Source of the DNA: Chloroflexota bacterium
GTDB lineage: Bacteria > Chloroflexota > Anaerolineae > Promineifilales > Promineifilaceae
Direction of reading: 5' to 3'
NCBI GenBank assembly: GCA_963169155.1
Contig: CAUJGI010000543.1
Span: forward strand, 1-5,381
DNA length: 5,381 nt
Part shown: one piece after another, positions 1-4,727 of the stretch
Layout: every line of letters starts with the position of its first letter
Position numbering within the stretch: position 1 is the stretch's first letter
Translations under genes and position numbers: made by a program
The notes under the pieces: model-generated
Seen by the model: the letters and a program-made list of their open reading frames with translations, nothing else
Told to the model about the DNA's origin: nothing
The model's database searches: none

Positions 1-1
1 T

Positions 2-472
2 TTTTTGGCAGAATTGGAAGCCGCTGTGCAGCAGTCGGGTCGCCAGTGGGTTCAGATCACGGGACTTCTCCTGCGGGCGCAGGCGTTTTGGCGCCAGGAT
101 GAGGGCCAGGTGGCGTTGGCGACGGCCGTTCGCCTGGCAGCCCCAGAAAATTACCGCCGCTTGTTTTTGGATGAGGGTGAAGCCCTTGCCACACTGCTGC
201 CAGCGGTGCGCGAGGTTGCGCCCGCGTTTGTGGACGCGGTGCTGGCCGATTTTGGGCGGGGTAAGGCAGATTCGCTGGTGGAGACGTTGAGTGAGCGGGA
301 GTTGACGGTGCTGCGGTTGGTGGCGGACGGCCGTTCCAACCGCGACATTGCCGACCAGCTGTTTGTGACGGTGGGCACGGTGAAAAAGCATCTGAATAAC
401 GTCTACGGCAAGCTGGGCGTGGCCCGCCGCACGGAGGCGGTGGCCCAGGCGCGGGAATTGGGATTGTTTTGA
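2..472 (+). CDS. C-terminal part of a MalT-like LuxR-family transcriptional regulator (5' end outside window)
   Basis: The reading frame is open at the left edge, so this is the tail of a longer protein; the TTG at position 5 is probably internal. Numbering from that TTG, residues 1-85 are helical and include a segment (LAAPENYRRLFLDEGEAL, about 43-60) typical of the TPR-like region of large MalT-type LuxR regulators (usually about 850-950 residues). Residues 95-155 are a complete LuxR/GerE helix-turn-helix: LSERE at 95-99, then V-A-D-G-R-S-N-R-D-I-A, then the recognition helix V-G-T-V-K-K-H-L-N-N-V-Y-G-K-L. It is expected to be a cytoplasmic DNA-binding regulator; its ligand and targets cannot be told because the ATPase and sensory part is missing here. 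The TGA is followed at once by a repeat arm (473-512). It may control the downstream genes, but 204 bases and no visible operator separate them, so that is speculation. Confidence 0.93.
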   Translation, partial: FLAELEAAVQQSGRQWVQITGLLLRAQAFWRQDEGQVALATAVRLAAPENYRRLFLDEGEALATLLPAVREVAPAFVDAVLADFGRGKADSLVETLSERELTVLRLVADGRSNRDIADQLFVTVGTVKKHLNNVYGKLGVARRTEAVAQARELGLF

Positions 473-512
473 TTTTTGCCGCGGATGGCGCGGATTTTCG
501 CGGAGATTTTTT
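473..512. repeat. GCGGAT-type dispersed repeat, copy A (single arm)
   Basis: Positions 473-496 are an exact 24-base reverse complement of 3031-3054. Allowing small gaps, similarity extends to 473-512 against 3018-3054. The core is GCCGCGGATGGCGCGGATT, flanked by T-runs. Copy B has an opposing arm and can fold; here the opposing arm is missing, so this looks like a half or decayed copy. It begins at the first base after the stop codon of the LuxR gene, just as copy B begins at the stop of the small gene ending at 2999. Confidence 0.75.
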
Positions 513-542
513 GGGTGATTCGTGGCTAACGACAGTAGTACG

Positions 543-641
543 TTCTTTGCAGATTCAACCTTTTTAAAGACAGTGTCATACCCGCGAAGGCGGGTATCCA
601 TTTTATTTACCGGAGTGGATTCCTGCCTTCGCCGGAATGAC
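543..641. repeat. dRS3-like palindromic dispersed element, copy 1
   Basis: The left arm, 575-600, contains ATACCCGCGAAGGCGGGTAT, which fits the ATnCCC-N8-GGGnAT layout of Neisseria dRS3-type repeats. The right arm, 616-641, is the reverse complement of the left at 22 of 26 positions. The spacer is the 15 bases 601-615. The whole unit can form a long hairpin. Bases 543-574 upstream also match the flank of copy 2 (1351-1383), so the mobile or duplicated unit is longer than the palindrome. It ends 35 bases before the lipoprotein start. Short conceptual proteins made from such repeats (VIPAKAGIH type) are often mis-annotated as genes. Confidence 0.85.
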
Positions 642-676
642 AACCAAAAGTTGCAACGAGTGGGAAAAAGGATTTT

Positions 677-1105
677 ATGAACAAAGTGATGCGGTTTAGC
701 TGGTTTTGGCTTTTGGCAGCTGCCATGCTGCTGTTGGCAGTGGGCTGTGGTACCGGGAGCGACAACACGACGGACCCGACGCAGGCGCAGGCGTCTGTGG
801 AATCGGAGGAGTCGGCGTACATTGTGGGGCAGTGGGAAGTGAACGACGGCCGTTTTGGTCACAAGATTTTTGACTTTCAGGCAGACGGCCGTTTGCTCTT
901 AGCGGACGTCGATTCTGGTGAAACCACCGAGATGCGCTACACCTTTGTGGGCGACAACTCGCTTGTTTTGTCTGGTAACGAGCAGTTTAATGGCTCGGCC
1001 ACGGCCAAATTCTACGAGGACAAAATGGATTTGACGGTGAACTTCGAAGGCACCATTTTTGGCGAGCTGTACGTGTTTACCCGCGTGGCCGAACCCGTAA
1101 ACTAA
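677..1105 (+). CDS. Small secreted lipoprotein with a beta-rich, lipocalin-like domain
   Basis: This is a 142-residue protein starting at ATG 677, preceded by AAGGA (668-672) at a short 4-base spacing; the next ATG, at 689, would be too far from that site. Residues 1-23 are a lipoprotein signal peptide: basic residues, a hydrophobic stretch WFWLLAAAMLLLAVG, then Cys24 as the likely lipidated residue. The lipobox is slightly unusual, with Ala at -3. Residues 25-48 are a polar Thr/Gln/Ser/Glu-rich linker. Residues 49-138 alternate in a beta pattern (GQWEVNDGRFGHKIFDFQ, ADGRLLLADVD, MRYTFVG, LVLSG, MDLTVNFEG, ELYVFTRV), like small lipocalin-like domains of the 'W…F..DG…Y…L.L' type (DUF5640-like by general resemblance only). 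It should sit on the outer face of the membrane; its function is unknown. It stands alone between two long gaps, so it is probably transcribed on its own. Confidence 0.88.
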   Translation: MNKVMRFSWFWLLAAAMLLLAVGCGTGSDNTTDPTQAQASVESEESAYIVGQWEVNDGRFGHKIFDFQADGRLLLADVDSGETTEMRYTFVGDNSLVLSGNEQFNGSATAKFYEDKMDLTVNFEGTIFGELYVFTRVAEPVN

Positions 1106-1136
1106 ATTTTTTGTTCATCAGGATTTCAGGTAATTA

Positions 1137-1194
1137 GCACCGAATTGACACGAATTTACACGAAAATTAGCGTTAATTCGCGTCAATTCGGTGC
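1137..1194. repeat. Large imperfect inverted repeat (CACGAATT-type)
   Basis: The left arm, GCACCGAATTGACACGAATT (1137-1156), pairs with 1175-1194 at 19 of 20 positions across an 18-base spacer. The element also contains short direct repeats of ACACGAA. No T-run follows, so it is not a canonical intrinsic terminator, though it could stall polymerase or protect the 3' end of the lipoprotein mRNA. It resembles dispersed CACGAATT-type intergenic repeats that I recall from other bacterial genomes. A TTGACA inside it (1144-1149) has no matching -10 box. Confidence 0.8.
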
Positions 1195-1261
1195 GGAAAT
1201 CAGCGTTCATCTTTGTCCCATTTCGTCAAATCAACCCCCTGAATTCACCTTTGGATGAATG

Positions 1262-1283
1262 ACGGCCGTGGGTGAACGGCCGT
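1262..1283. repeat. Close direct pair of ACGGCCGT palindromes
   Basis: Two exact copies of the octamer palindrome ACGGCCGT lie at 1262-1269 and 1276-1283, with start points 14 bases apart. They are the only two of the 13 copies in the window outside coding sequence. The arrangement could be a paired operator or simply two instances of the genome-wide word. Confidence 0.6.
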
Positions 1284-1350
1284 ATCATACTCCCATTACT
1301 AACAGATTCCATTTTCCCAGAAACTGGCCATGTATAAACTGGTCCGATCT

Positions 1351-1477
1351 TTCTTTGCAGATTTCAACCTTATCAGAGAAGGTGTCATACCCGCGAAGGC
1401 GGGTATCCATTTTACCAGAGTGGATTCCCGCAGCTTGCCCCCGCGAAGGCGTGGGGCGGGAATGACATGTGCAAAGA
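1351..1477. repeat. dRS3-like palindromic dispersed element, copy 2, with expanded right arm
   Basis: The left arm at 1384-1409 is identical over 26 bases to copy 1 (575-600), and the upstream flank 1351-1371 matches 543-562 with one extra T. The spacer is 11 bases. The right arm, 1421-1466, is 46 bases instead of 26. It begins and ends like the normal arm but holds an insertion with a second CCCGCGAAGGCG core, and ATTCCCGC (1424-1431) pairs with GCGGGAAT (1456-1463), making a nested hairpin. An outer pair, TCTTTGCA (1352-1359) and TGCAAAGA (1470-1477), brackets the element. It lies about 40 bases before the glycosyltransferase start. Confidence 0.82.
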
Positions 1478-1504
1478 TAGTGACAGTTGGTTTCCGGGGA
1501 AATT

Positions 1505-1510
1505 CAGGAG
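1505..1510 (+). promoter_or_regulatory. Ribosome binding site that sets the glycosyltransferase start
   Basis: CAGGAG lies 6 bases before ATG 1517. It supports this ATG over an in-frame TTG at 1487, which has no comparable site and would add ten residues before the conserved MQIVIIALGSRGD start. Confidence 0.75.
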
Positions 1511-1516
1511 CGCATC

Positions 1517-2797
1517 ATGCAAATTGTCATCATAGCCCTGGGCAGCCGGGGCGACGTGCAGCCGTACGTGGCGCTGGGCAAGGGGCTGCACGCCGCTGGC
1601 CACCAGGTGCGCCTCATGACCCACGATGCTTTTGAACCGCTGGTTACCGCCCACGGCCTTGAGTTTAAGATTGCCCGGGGCAACGTGCAGGCCGTGGCTG
1701 AAAGCCCGGAGATGCAGGCCCTGCTGGAAAAGGGCAACTTCTTGGCCATCTCCGCGCACACCGCCCAAGCGGCACAAAAAGCTGCCCTGGAGTGGGCCGA
1801 AGATGGGTTAGCTGCTTGCCAGGGTGCGGATGTGATTGTGGCGGGCATCGGCGGTCTGTTCATCGGGCTGTCGCTGGCCGAAAAGCTGAACCTGCCGCTG
1901 CTTCAGGCATATTACGTGCCCTTGACCCCGACGCGTGCCTTTGCCGGGGCGCTGCTGCCCAAACCGCTGCCCGGTGCGCTGCGCTGGCTCAACCGGTTTT
2001 CACACCACGCCGTGCGGCAAATCATGTGGCAAGGGTCGCGCCAGGCCGACAATTTGGCGCGGCTGCGGGTGCTGGGTCTGCCCAAAGCGCCGTTTTTCGG
2101 ACCATATGGCTCCGGGCAGACACGTGGCCTGCCGATTCTGTATGGGTTTAGCCCGGCGGTAATTGCCCCGCCTGCCGATTGGCCGCGTTCGGTCCACGTG
2201 ACCGGCTACTGGTTTTTGGCGGCGGAAGCAGAATGGACACCGCCGCCAGCCCTGGTGGATTTTTTGGCAGCTGGACCGCCGCCCGTTTATGTGGGGTTTG
2301 GCAGCATGACCAATCGCAAGCCGGAGGAAACGGCCGCTCTCGTTATCGCTGCCCTGAAGCAAAGCAACCAGCGCGCCGTGCTGCTGGCGGGCTGGGGCGG
2401 CCTGCGCGCAGGCGATTTGCCCGATTCGGTGTTGATGCTGGACGCCGCGCCGCACGCCTGGCTGCTGCCGCGCATGGCGGCGGTGGTGCATCACGGCGGC
2501 GCGGGCACCACTGCTGCCGGGCTGCGGGCGGGCGTGCCGTCGATTATCGTGCCCTTTTTCGCCGACCAGCCATTTTGGGGCAACCGGGTGGCGCAGCTGG
2601 GCGTGGGTCCCGCGCCGATTCCGCGCCAAAGCCTGACGGCGGACCGGCTGGCGGCGGCCGTGCATACGGCTGTAACTAACCAGACCATGCGCCAGCGCGC
2701 GGCTGAACTTGGTGCCAAAATCCGGGCGGAGGATGGTGTCGCTCAGGCGGTGGCCATCGTTCAGCAGCTGGAAAGCAGGATTCACCATGCCCGATGA
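1517..2797 (+). CDS. GT1-family glycosyltransferase (UGT / sterol 3-beta-glucosyltransferase-like)
   Basis: This 426-residue protein is a normal length for bacterial GT1 enzymes. The N-terminal domain (Glyco_transf_28-like) opens with I-V-I-I-A-L-G-S-R-G-D-V-Q-P (residues 3-16), the motif of sterol glucosyltransferases and macrolide/glycopeptide glycosyltransferases. After the linker with VTGYWFL comes the C-terminal donor domain: GFGSM at 260-264, HHGGAGTTAAGLRAGVP from His325 (nucleotide-sugar diphosphate binding), and PFFADQPFWGNRV from Pro346, with Asp350-Gln351 at the place that contacts the sugar in UGTs. These residues are intact, so an active GT-B-fold enzyme moving a sugar from a UDP or dTDP donor to a lipid, sterol or small molecule is expected; the acceptor cannot be read from sequence. 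No signal peptide is evident; it is probably cytoplasmic or peripheral to the membrane. Its end overlaps the next gene by 11 bases. It contains no exact ACGGCCGT, unlike every other gene here. Confidence 0.93.
   Translation: MQIVIIALGSRGDVQPYVALGKGLHAAGHQVRLMTHDAFEPLVTAHGLEFKIARGNVQAVAESPEMQALLEKGNFLAISAHTAQAAQKAALEWAEDGLAACQGADVIVAGIGGLFIGLSLAEKLNLPLLQAYYVPLTPTRAFAGALLPKPLPGALRWLNRFSHHAVRQIMWQGSRQADNLARLRVLGLPKAPFFGPYGSGQTRGLPILYGFSPAVIAPPADWPRSVHVTGYWFLAAEAEWTPPPALVDFLAAGPPPVYVGFGSMTNRKPEETAALVIAALKQSNQRAVLLAGWGGLRAGDLPDSVLMLDAAPHAWLLPRMAAVVHHGGAGTTAAGLRAGVPSIIVPFFADQPFWGNRVAQLGVGPAPIPRQSLTADRLAAAVHTAVTNQTMRQRAAELGAKIRAEDGVAQAVAIVQQLESRIHHAR
2777..2780 (+). promoter_or_regulatory. Internal ribosome binding site for the small overlapping gene
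   Basis: AGGA lies 6 bases before ATG 2787, inside the 3' end of the glycosyltransferase gene. It selects this ATG over an upstream in-frame start at 2709, which would add 26 residues unlike the rest of the protein. Confidence 0.6.
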
Positions 2798-2999
2798 GGT
2801 GCAGCAGTACCAGATTCGGGTGCAGGGGCAGCTGGACGCGACGCGGTTGGCACGGTATGCGGCCGTATCCGTTTGTTATGTCAATGATGATACGGTGATC
2901 ACGGCCGTTTTGCCCGACCAAAGCGCGGTGTATGGTTTTCTCAACCGTCTGCGCGACCTGGGCGTAACGCTCATCGCTTTGCAGCGAGAAGAGGTTTAG
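2787..2999 (+). CDS. Conserved small protein of unknown function ('YQIRVQG…LPDQ…LNRLRDLG' family)
   Basis: This is a 70-residue protein beginning MPDEVQQYQIRVQGQLD. Its start codon lies inside the glycosyltransferase gene and the two overlap by 11 bases (2787-2797), suggesting translational coupling. The pattern is a strand YQIRVQG, a short helix, two strands (VSVCYVND, TVITAVLPD), a helix SAVYGFLNRLRDLG and a final strand TLIALQRE, compatible with a small ferredoxin- or ACT-like fold (inference). The arrangement 'PDQ-A-hG-L-RhRDLG-LhSh' matches a family of roughly 70-80-residue proteins I recall from Chloroflexota and Actinobacteria, where the early part usually reads YQIRVxGhLd followed by a W-rich stretch and G-P-hxDQAALHGLL. 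No function is known to me. There is no signal peptide or membrane segment, so it is likely cytoplasmic. Partner or regulator of the glycosyltransferase or exporter is a guess from context only. Confidence 0.82.
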   Translation: MPDEVQQYQIRVQGQLDATRLARYAAVSVCYVNDDTVITAVLPDQSAVYGFLNRLRDLGVTLIALQREEV

Positions 3000-3054
3000 C
3001 CGCGGATTAAAAGGATTAAAAAATCCGCGTAATCCGCGCCATCCGCGGCAAAAA
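2999..3054. repeat. GCGGAT-type palindromic repeat, copy B
   Basis: GCCGCGGAT (2999-3007) pairs with ATCCGCGGC (3041-3049). An inner alternative pairs CGCGGATT (3001-3008) with AATCCGCG at 3022-3029 or 3031-3038, so one left arm has three possible partners. Bases 3018-3054 correspond in reverse orientation to copy A (473-512). The stem is followed by an A-run rather than a T-run, so it does not look like a forward intrinsic terminator. It fills nearly the whole gap before the ABC ATPase gene and sits against its ribosome binding site (AAGGA, 3054-3058). Confidence 0.78.
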
Positions 3055-3065
3055 AGGACAAGATC

Positions 3066-3920
3066 ATGATTCGTGTAGCCAATTTGAGTTTTACCTATGC
3101 GGGCAGCCAGAAAACGGCCGTGCGCCAGCTCAACTTCCAGGTGGCCAGGGGGGAAATCTTTGGCTTTTTGGGGCCAAGCGGGGCGGGCAAATCGACGACG
3201 CAGAAGATTTTGAACGGGCTGCTGCGCGGCTATGACGGGGAGGTGACGGTGCTGGAACGGCCGTTGTCCACCTGGGGCTCCGACTATTACGAACACATCG
3301 GCGTCTCGTTTGAGCTGCCTAACCATTATTTGAAGCTCACCGCGCGAGAAAACCTGACTTACTACGCGGCGCTGTACGCGGCAAAAACGCGCTCGCCCGA
3401 GGAGCTGTTGGCCATGGTAGGGCTGGAAAATGACGCGGACCTGGCGGTGGGGCGCTTCTCCAAAGGGATGAAAAACCGGCTCAGCGTGGCGCGTGCCCTG
3501 GTGCACCGCCCGGAGCTGCTCTTTCTGGATGAGCCGACATCGGGATTAGACCCGGTGAACGCGCGGCGCATCAAAAACATCATCCGGCAGCAGCAGGCGG
3601 TGGGCACAACCGTCTTCCTGACCACGCACGACATGCACGTGGCCAGCGATTTGTGCGACCGCGTGGCTTTTATTGTTGATGGCGAAATCAAGCTGATTGA
3701 TGCCCCGGACCGGCTGCGTTTGCAGTACGGCAAGCGGCAGGTGCAGGTGGCGTTTCAGCAAAATGGGCACGTGGCGCAGGCGGAGTTTGCCTTGGCGGGA
3801 TTGGCGGAAAACGGCCGTTTCCAGCAGCTCCTGCGCGACGAATCGATCCAAACGATGCACACCCAAGAGGCGACGCTCGAAGAGATTTTCATCGAGGTCA
3901 CCGGGAGGCAGCTGGCATGA
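3066..3920 (+). CDS. ABC transporter ATP-binding protein (ABC-2/drug-export type)
   Basis: This is a 284-residue nucleotide-binding subunit with ATG at 3066 after AAGGA at 7-base spacing. Motifs in order: Walker A GPSGAGKST (36-44); the Q-loop region IGVSFELPNHYLKLTARENL (78-97) with Glu83 where most ABC proteins have Gln; signature FSKGMKNRL (131-139), a common variant of LSGGQ in ABC-2 exporters; Walker B LLFLDEP (151-157) with catalytic Glu156; D-loop SGLD (159-162); H-loop His188. The C-terminus ends in the usual EATLEEIFIEVTGR helix. It should dimerise on the cytoplasmic face and drive the two permeases that follow. The stop codon overlaps the next start as ATGA (3917-3920). Gene order resembles the Rv2688c/Rv2687c/Rv2686c fluoroquinolone exporter, but substrate assignment by that likeness would be unsafe. 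Confidence 0.95.
   Translation: MIRVANLSFTYAGSQKTAVRQLNFQVARGEIFGFLGPSGAGKSTTQKILNGLLRGYDGEVTVLERPLSTWGSDYYEHIGVSFELPNHYLKLTARENLTYYAALYAAKTRSPEELLAMVGLENDADLAVGRFSKGMKNRLSVARALVHRPELLFLDEPTSGLDPVNARRIKNIIRQQQAVGTTVFLTTHDMHVASDLCDRVAFIVDGEIKLIDAPDRLRLQYGKRQVQVAFQQNGHVAQAEFALAGLAENGRFQQLLRDESIQTMHTQEATLEEIFIEVTGRQLA
3903..3908 (+). promoter_or_regulatory. Ribosome binding site for the first permease
   Basis: GGGAGG lies within the last codons of the ATPase gene, 8 bases before ATG 3917. Together with the ATGA stop-start overlap it indicates translational coupling of ATPase and permease. Confidence 0.7.
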
Positions 3921-4615
3921 AACGGTGGCAAACGGCCGTACGTTGGGACATGCGCTTGCAGTTCCGCAACGGCTTTTATTACGCGGCGGCGTTTATCGCC
4001 GTCCTCATGACGGTTGTGCTATGGCAGCTGCCCCAGGCGGAGCTGCCGACCATTTTGCCCGTGTTTGTGCTGGGCAACATGACCATCGGCACGTTTTACT
4101 TCATGGCCGGGCTGGTGCTGCTGGAAAAAGGGGACGGCGTGCTGGAAGGGCTCATCGTGACGCCGCTGCGCCAGAGCGAATATCTGGCGGCCAAGCTGGT
4201 GAGCCTGACGCTGCTGACGCTGGTGGAGAATGTGGGGATAGTGACGGCCGTTTACGGCCTCAACTTCAACCTCCTGCTGCTGGTGCTGGGTGTGGGGCTG
4301 ATGGCCAGCTTCAACGTCCTGTTTGGTTTCATCGCCGTGGCCCGCTACGACAGCATCAACAGCTTTCTGTTGCCGTCAATTCTCCTCACGATGACTTTGA
4401 CGGTGCCGCTGCTGGATTATCTCGGCTTTTGGCAGTCGCCGCTGGTGTACCTGCATCCGGTGCAGGCAACCCTACTGCTGCTTAAAGGCGCTTTCCAGCC
4501 AATTGTGCCCTGGCAGATGGTGTACGGCGTGCTGTACGCGGCGCTGTGGATTGGCCTACTGTTTAAGGCCAGCCAGCGCATTTTTTACCGCTTTATTATT
4601 TTGAAACAGGCGTAG
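3917..4615 (+). CDS. ABC-2-type transporter permease, first subunit
   Basis: This is a 232-residue membrane protein. A short cytoplasmic N-terminus (MKRWQTAVRWDMRLQFRNGF) of the usual ABC-2 kind, an amphipathic basic segment, precedes about six membrane helices near residues 20-38, 45-69, 93-115, 118-143, 148-168 and 198-216. Between helices 2 and 3 lies the conserved coupling motif EKGDGVLEGLIVTPL (70-84), matching the E-x-(E/D)-G-x-L-E-x-L-x-V-T-P-L pattern of ABC-2 drug and lipid exporters. The C-terminus is basic (SQRIFYRFIILK). Length and layout match the small permeases that work as unlike pairs. It is translationally coupled to the ATPase. The second permease starts 112 bases downstream. 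Confidence 0.93.
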   Translation: MKRWQTAVRWDMRLQFRNGFYYAAAFIAVLMTVVLWQLPQAELPTILPVFVLGNMTIGTFYFMAGLVLLEKGDGVLEGLIVTPLRQSEYLAAKLVSLTLLTLVENVGIVTAVYGLNFNLLLLVLGVGLMASFNVLFGFIAVARYDSINSFLLPSILLTMTLTVPLLDYLGFWQSPLVYLHPVQATLLLLKGAFQPIVPWQMVYGVLYAALWIGLLFKASQRIFYRFIILKQA

Positions 4616-4618
4616 TTC

Positions 4619-4713
4619 AAACCTGACAGGTTTACGAAGCTACTCCCTGGTGAAGTGGGTTTGTTGCGCAGCGTTATTTTGTAAACAAGCGGGTGTACAA
4701 ACCTGTCGGGTTT
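4619..4713. repeat. AAACCTGACAGGTTT-type inverted repeat pair
   Basis: AAACCTGACAGGTTT (4619-4633) and AAACCTGTCGGGTTT (4699-4713) are inverted copies that could pair over all 15 positions with one G-U pair, enclosing 65 bases. Each half is also nearly palindromic and can form its own short hairpin with AAACCT/AGGTTT-type arms. The second half runs into six Ts (4711-4716), giving a weak terminator-like shape just before the ribosome binding site of the next gene. The left half starts 4 bases after the stop codon of the first permease. Confidence 0.75.
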
Positions 4714-4716
4714 TTT

Positions 4717-4721
4717 GGAGG
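4717..4721 (+). promoter_or_regulatory. Ribosome binding site for the second permease
   Basis: GGAGG lies 6 bases before ATG 4728, directly after the six-T run of the AAACCTG repeat. It is the strongest Shine-Dalgarno match in the window and fixes the start of this gene. Confidence 0.8.
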
Positions 4722-4727
4722 TGTAAA

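Larger units (their letters stand above)
1106..1516. other. 411-base intergenic region with palindromic repeats, no gene
   Basis: No supported gene lies here. After the lipoprotein stop there is a T-run (1107-1112) without a clear preceding hairpin. Then come a large inverted repeat (1137-1194), an AT-rich stretch, two close ACGGCCGT sites (1262-1269 and 1276-1283), a TATAAA-like hexamer at 1333-1338 without a convincing -35 partner, and dRS3-like copy 2 (1351-1477). The ribosome binding site of the glycosyltransferase gene closes the gap. Any promoter for the downstream operon should lie here, but I cannot place it with confidence. Confidence 0.7.
4616..4727. other. Intergenic gap between the two permease genes
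   Basis: This 112-base gap interrupts an otherwise tightly packed operon. It is bracketed by the AAACCTG inverted-repeat pair and ends with the ribosome binding site of the second permease. No gene is seen in it. The bases between the arms (4634-4698) show no recognisable motif. Confidence 0.6.

Noticed and set aside
607..822. Minus-strand open frame of 71 codons
   Set aside because: It is antisense to the lipoprotein signal region and ends in repeat-derived sequence (CHSGEGRNP).
1144..1172. TTGACA as a -35 promoter box
   Set aside because: It lies inside the large inverted repeat, and the sequence 17 bases downstream is not like a -10 box.
1333..1338. TATAAA as a -10 box for the glycosyltransferase operon
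   Set aside because: No plausible -35 hexamer is found 16-18 bases upstream; left as a mention only.
1487..1516. TTG at 1487 as the glycosyltransferase start
   Set aside because: The ATG at 1517 has a well-placed CAGGAG and begins exactly at the family's conserved N-terminus.
1259..1635. Two overlapping open frames on the + strand (1259-1465 and 1330-1635) that could be short genes
   Set aside because: They cross the dRS3-like element and give its typical repeat-derived peptides; neither has a good ribosome binding site or codon pattern, and one runs into the glycosyltransferase gene in the wrong frame.
2000..3506. Long minus-strand frames (2000-2788 and 2676-3506) of over 260 codons
   Set aside because: They are antisense shadows of the glycosyltransferase, small protein and ATPase genes, rich in Arg, His, Gln and Pro with no recognisable domain; stop-free antisense frames are common at this GC content.
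3697..4485. Plus-strand frame of 262 codons overlapping the ATPase and first permease
   Set aside because: It is a frame-shifted shadow with Arg/Gly/Ala-rich low-complexity translation; both genes below it have full motif support.
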